A stretch of 64,000 bases of DNA, taken from assembly GCA_016218975.1 (NCBI GenBank), contig JACRCO010000072.1:1-64000 (forward strand), in the 5' to 3' direction. Source of the DNA: Deltaproteobacteria bacterium. Its GTDB lineage: Bacteria; Desulfobacterota; Deferrimicrobia; Deferrimicrobiales; Deferrimicrobiaceae. The notes under the pieces were generated by a model, which saw only the letters and a program-made list of their open reading frames with translations, was not told where the DNA came from and searched no databases. The position numbers were made by a program, and so were the translations under genes. Every line of letters starts with the position of its first letter. Position 1 is the stretch's first letter. This document shows positions 61,035 to 64,000 of this stretch, piece after piece.

Positions 61035-62030
61035 TTGCCGGCGTCGATCGGAACTCCGGTCCTATGGGTCGGGTTCACCCTTTTCGTTCTCGCCTTGCTT
61101 GCCGTAGACCTGCTCGTCTTCCACCGGAGGGCGCACGAGGTCCGCCCGAAGGAGGCGCTCGCCTGGACGATAGGCTGGGTTGCGCTTGCACTGTTGTTCA
61201 ATGCGGCGATCTACCGTTTCTTTGGTCCGGTCCGCGGACTGGAATTCTTCACCGGCTACCTCATAGAACTGTCGCTGTCCGTGGACAACCTGTTCGTCTT
61301 CATCCTCATCTTTTCGACTTTCGGCGTTCCTCCCGCCAGTCAGCACAAGGTTCTTTACTGGGGAATTCTGGGCGCCCAGATCATGCGGGCGGTCTTCATC
61401 CTCATCGGCACCGCGCTCATCTCCGCGTTCCATTGGGTCCTGTACATCTTCGGCGCGTTCCTCCTCTTCACCGGGGCGAAGATCGTCCTTGGCCACGGCA
61501 CGGAGATCCACCCGGAGAAGAACCCGGTGCTTAAGCTGTTCGGTAAGTTCATCCCCACCCTTCGCGAATTCCACGACGGAAAGCTCATAGTCAGTATCGA
61601 CGGGAAACGGTACGCAACGGCCCTGCTCCCGGTTCTCGTCGTGATCGAGGCGAGCGACCTTGTTTTCGCGGTAGATTCGATTCCGGCGATCTTCGGGGTG
61701 ACGCTCGATCCTTTCATCGTCTACACATCGAACATATTCGCCATCCTTGGATTGAGGGCGCTCTATTTTCTGCTGGCCCACGCGGTAGAAAACTTCCGGT
61801 ACCTGAAATATGGCGTCGGATTGGTTCTTTTCTTCATAGGGGGGAAACTGTTGTCCAGCGGCTGGTATGATGTTTCGATAAAGGTGTCGTTGGCCGTCGT
61901 GGTCGCCCTCCTCGGGGTCTCCGTTCTCGCTTCGCTCCTTTTTCCTCATCGGGAGGAAGGAGCCATTGCCGGACGGGAGGCACGGGACGGGGAAGACGGT
62001 GATAAGATGGACCCGCCCCGCGGGAATTGA
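61035..62030 (+). CDS. TerC-family integral membrane protein
   Basis: A 331-aa membrane protein with about eight or nine helices and the TerC signatures: VDLLVFHRRAHEVRPKEAL near 24-42, the metal-site motif ELSLSVDNLFVFILIF near 82-97, and a second, VIEASDLVFAVDSIPAIFG near 205-223, each with conserved acidic residues in membrane helices. Relatives export or supply manganese to secreted enzymes; others were named for tellurite resistance. TTG 61035 is chosen because GGAGG (61023-61027) precedes it; TTG 61017 is an alternative. It begins just after the GGA-hairpin repeats, so those could also act as its 5' leader. Confidence 0.93.
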   Translation: MPASIGTPVLWVGFTLFVLALLAVDLLVFHRRAHEVRPKEALAWTIGWVALALLFNAAIYRFFGPVRGLEFFTGYLIELSLSVDNLFVFILIFSTFGVPPASQHKVLYWGILGAQIMRAVFILIGTALISAFHWVLYIFGAFLLFTGAKIVLGHGTEIHPEKNPVLKLFGKFIPTLREFHDGKLIVSIDGKRYATALLPVLVVIEASDLVFAVDSIPAIFGVTLDPFIVYTSNIFAILGLRALYFLLAHAVENFRYLKYGVGLVLFFIGGKLLSSGWYDVSIKVSLAVVVALLGVSVLASLLFPHREEGAIAGREARDGEDGDKMDPPRGN

Positions 62031-62093
62031 GGGCAGGGGCTGCCGCATTTAATCAGGTATCGCCATATTCAGCGGAATCAGGAGGCGGAACTC

Positions 62094-64000
62094 GTGGACC
62101 AGGGAACTCTCGCCGCGCGCGCCATCAACGCAATCCGGTTTCTGTCGGTCGATGCCGTCCAGAAAGCGAAGTCGGGGCACCCCGGAACCCCTATGGGACT
62201 TGCCCCGCTGTCCTACCTGTTGTGGACCCGCCACCTGCGATATAACCCGAAGAACCCGGACTGGCCGGGACGGGACCGTTTCGTCCTCTCCTGCGGCCAC
62301 GCATCCATGCTCCTCTATTCACTCCTGCACCTGGCCGGTTTCGACCTTTCCATGGAAGACATCAGGCAGTTCCGGCAATGGGGCGGCAGAACGCCGGGGC
62401 ATCCGGAAGCGGGGCACACACCCGGCGTCGAAGTGACCACCGGTCCCCTCGGGCAGGGGATCTCCAACGCGGTGGGGATGGCGCTGGCCTCCCGAATGCT
62501 CGCGCAGCGGTTCAACCGTCCGGGGTACGAGATCGTTTCCGACCGTATCGTGGCCCTTTGCTCGGACGGCGACCTGATGGAGGGCGTCGCCTCGGAGGCC
62601 GCCTCTCTGGCGGGTTTCCACCGGCTGGGCAACCTCACGGCGTTCTACGACGACAACCGGATCACTATCGAGGGATCCACCGACCTGGCGTTCCGCGAGG
62701 ACGTGGCCGGACGGTTCCGGGCCTACGGCTGGAACGTGCTCTCCGTGGCAGACGGGGACGAGGACCTCGAAGGCATGTCGCGGGCGATCGAGGCGGCGTT
62801 TGCGGAGCGGGAAAAGCCCACACTCGTGATCGTGCGCACGCACATTGCGTTCGGAAGCCCCAACAAGCAGGACACTGCGGACGCCCACGGCAGCCCCCTG
62901 GGGGATGCGGAGATCGCCCTGACGAAGGAAGCGCTGGGGTGGCCGAAAGAACCGGTGTTCCACGTCCCGGAGGACGTTCTCGCCCATTTCCGGGAAGCGG
63001 TCCCCCGGGGCGAACGGTTGGAGCGGGAATGGCGGGTGAAGATGGCGGAGTACATGCGCGCCTTTCCCGATCTTGCGATGGAGTGGGAGAGGCGGAACTG
63101 GGGCGACCTGCCCGAAGGATGGGAGGTAGGGCTGCCGGCCTTCCCGCCGGATCCTGGAGGGATGGCCACCCGGAGCGCGTCGCACAAGGTTATCAACGCC
63201 ATCGCCCCCCGGATCCCCGAGCTGGCCGGCGGATCGGCGGACCTCGCCCCTTCGACGAATACACTCATTACGGCGGGAGGGGATTTCCTCCCGGACGCTC
63301 CGCCGGGGGGCCGCAACTTCCACTTCGGCGTTCGCGAGCACGGGATGGGAGCGATCCTGAACGGGATCGCGCGCCACGGCGGGGTCATCCCGTACGGGGC
63401 GACCTTCCTCATCTTCTCCGATTACATGCGGCCTTCCATCCGGCTGGCCGCCCTTATGGGAATCCGTGTGATCTACGTGTTCACTCACGATTCCATCGGG
63501 CTGGGCGAAGACGGCCCGACCCATCAGCCGGTCGAACACATCGCCTCCCTGCGGGCGATGCCGAACCTTTACGTGATCCGGCCGGCCGACGCCAACGAGA
63601 CCGCGGCGGCCTGGAGGATGGCGCTGGAGAGGACGGGGGGGCCGAGCGCGATCGTCCTGACCCGCCAGAAGGTGCCGGTCCTTCCGCCGGAGGCTGTTTT
63701 CCGCGGCGGCAACGTATACAGGGGCGCCTACATCTATGAAGAAGGCGCCGGGGGGAGCCCGAAGGCGATCCTGATCGCTTCGGGATCGGAGGTGCACGTG
63801 GCGCTCGGCGCGAAGAAGCTTCTCGAAGCCGGCGGGATTACGGCGCGCGTGGTCAGCTTCCCGTGCCGGGAACGGTTCGAGGAGCAGACCGAAGAATACA
63901 GGAACCTGGTGATCCCCCCTTCCATCCGCGCCCGCGTATCCGTGGAAGCGGGGAGCACCTTCGGGTGGGAAAAGTACGTCGGCGAGGAGGGAGCGTCCGT
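62094..64000 (+). CDS. tkt: Transketolase (3' end outside window)
   Basis: The first 635 residues of a thiamine-diphosphate enzyme that transfers two-carbon ketol units in the pentose phosphate pathway. GTG 62094 follows AGGAGG. The sequence shows [19 protein letters not shown] near 27-45, [14 protein letters not shown] near 68, [20 protein letters not shown] near 118-137, the ThDP motif [19 protein letters not shown] near 159-177, [21 protein letters not shown] near 248-268 and the pyrimidine-domain [19 protein letters not shown] near 415. It continues past the window edge; about 30-40 residues are expected to be missing. Confidence 0.96.
   Translation, partial: MDQGTLAARAINAIRFLSVDAVQKAKSGHPGTPMGLAPLSYLLWTRHLRYNPKNPDWPGRDRFVLSCGHASMLLYSLLHLAGFDLSMEDIRQFRQWGGRTPGHPEAGHTPGVEVTTGPLGQGISNAVGMALASRMLAQRFNRPGYEIVSDRIVALCSDGDLMEGVASEAASLAGFHRLGNLTAFYDDNRITIEGSTDLAFREDVAGRFRAYGWNVLSVADGDEDLEGMSRAIEAAFAEREKPTLVIVRTHIAFGSPNKQDTADAHGSPLGDAEIALTKEALGWPKEPVFHVPEDVLAHFREAVPRGERLEREWRVKMAEYMRAFPDLAMEWERRNWGDLPEGWEVGLPAFPPDPGGMATRSASHKVINAIAPRIPELAGGSADLAPSTNTLITAGGDFLPDAPPGGRNFHFGVREHGMGAILNGIARHGGVIPYGATFLIFSDYMRPSIRLAALMGIRVIYVFTHDSIGLGEDGPTHQPVEHIASLRAMPNLYVIRPADANETAAAWRMALERTGGPSAIVLTRQKVPVLPPEAVFRGGNVYRGAYIYEEGAGGSPKAILIASGSEVHVALGAKKLLEAGGITARVVSFPCRERFEEQTEEYRNLVIPPSIRARVSVEAGSTFGWEKYVGEEGAS

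Overview
The window is GC-rich, densely packed bacterial chromosome with short gaps and many 4-8 nt gene overlaps. The gene content points to an anaerobic deltaproteobacterium-type organism (Desulfobacterota or Geobacter-like, or a related uncultured lineage). The pointers are heterodisulfide-reductase electron modules, a MetF/MetV methylene-tetrahydrofolate reductase, [NiFe]-hydrogenase maturation genes, a tungstate transporter and PAS hybrid kinases. No rRNA or tRNA genes were recognised, so the taxonomic call is an inference.

Layout. 1-5949: a structured non-coding segment, tupB-tupC-moeA (tungstate uptake and cofactor insertion), a haem-binding-type hybrid sensor kinase, and dtd. 5950-18283: a defence island with a TumE/TumA toxin-antitoxin pair, a membrane CARF-like protein, cmr1-6 (type III-B), a Csx3-like ring nuclease, a Cas6-reverse transcriptase fusion with no Cas1, and a CRISPR array of 15 good repeats plus one degenerate repeat. 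The island is bracketed by a 24-bp exact direct repeat. The left copy is the 3' end of dtd and the right copy overlaps the 3' end of gltD. Deleting the island in silico restores an intact dtd convergent with gltD, so it looks like a precise insertion.

18295-24301: gltBD on the minus strand. 24655-40470: a 16-kb plus-strand operon with two MvhD/FlpD-type proteins, MetF, three glutamate-synthase-like proteins, HdrC, HdrB, an HdrA split around NuoE/NuoF/NuoG-like modules, and MetV. It reads as an NAD(H)-linked, possibly electron-bifurcating methylene-THF reductase physically joined to a split glutamate synthase.

40501-64000: a second hybrid kinase, a ComA-like/PrpD pair, a PIN toxin-antitoxin pair, hypE-hypD-hypC (minus) divergent from hypB-hypA (plus), a dikinase-like protein, a Fic protein with an altered active site, glutamate dehydrogenase, a CBS protein, aconitase, MntP, TerC and a transketolase cut by the window end. 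MITE-like inverted repeats lie at 49117-49175, 53151-53272 and 56985-57170. One of them forms the start-codon hairpin of hypD. A run of seven GGA-loop hairpins at 60815-60988 looks like a Csr/Rsm-type RNA that titrates CsrA.

The strongest candidates for undescribed biology are the repeat-flanked CRISPR island with a Cas1-less Cas6-RT and membrane CARF protein, the HdrA gene split around an NADH-dehydrogenase module, and the GGA-hairpin RNAs.
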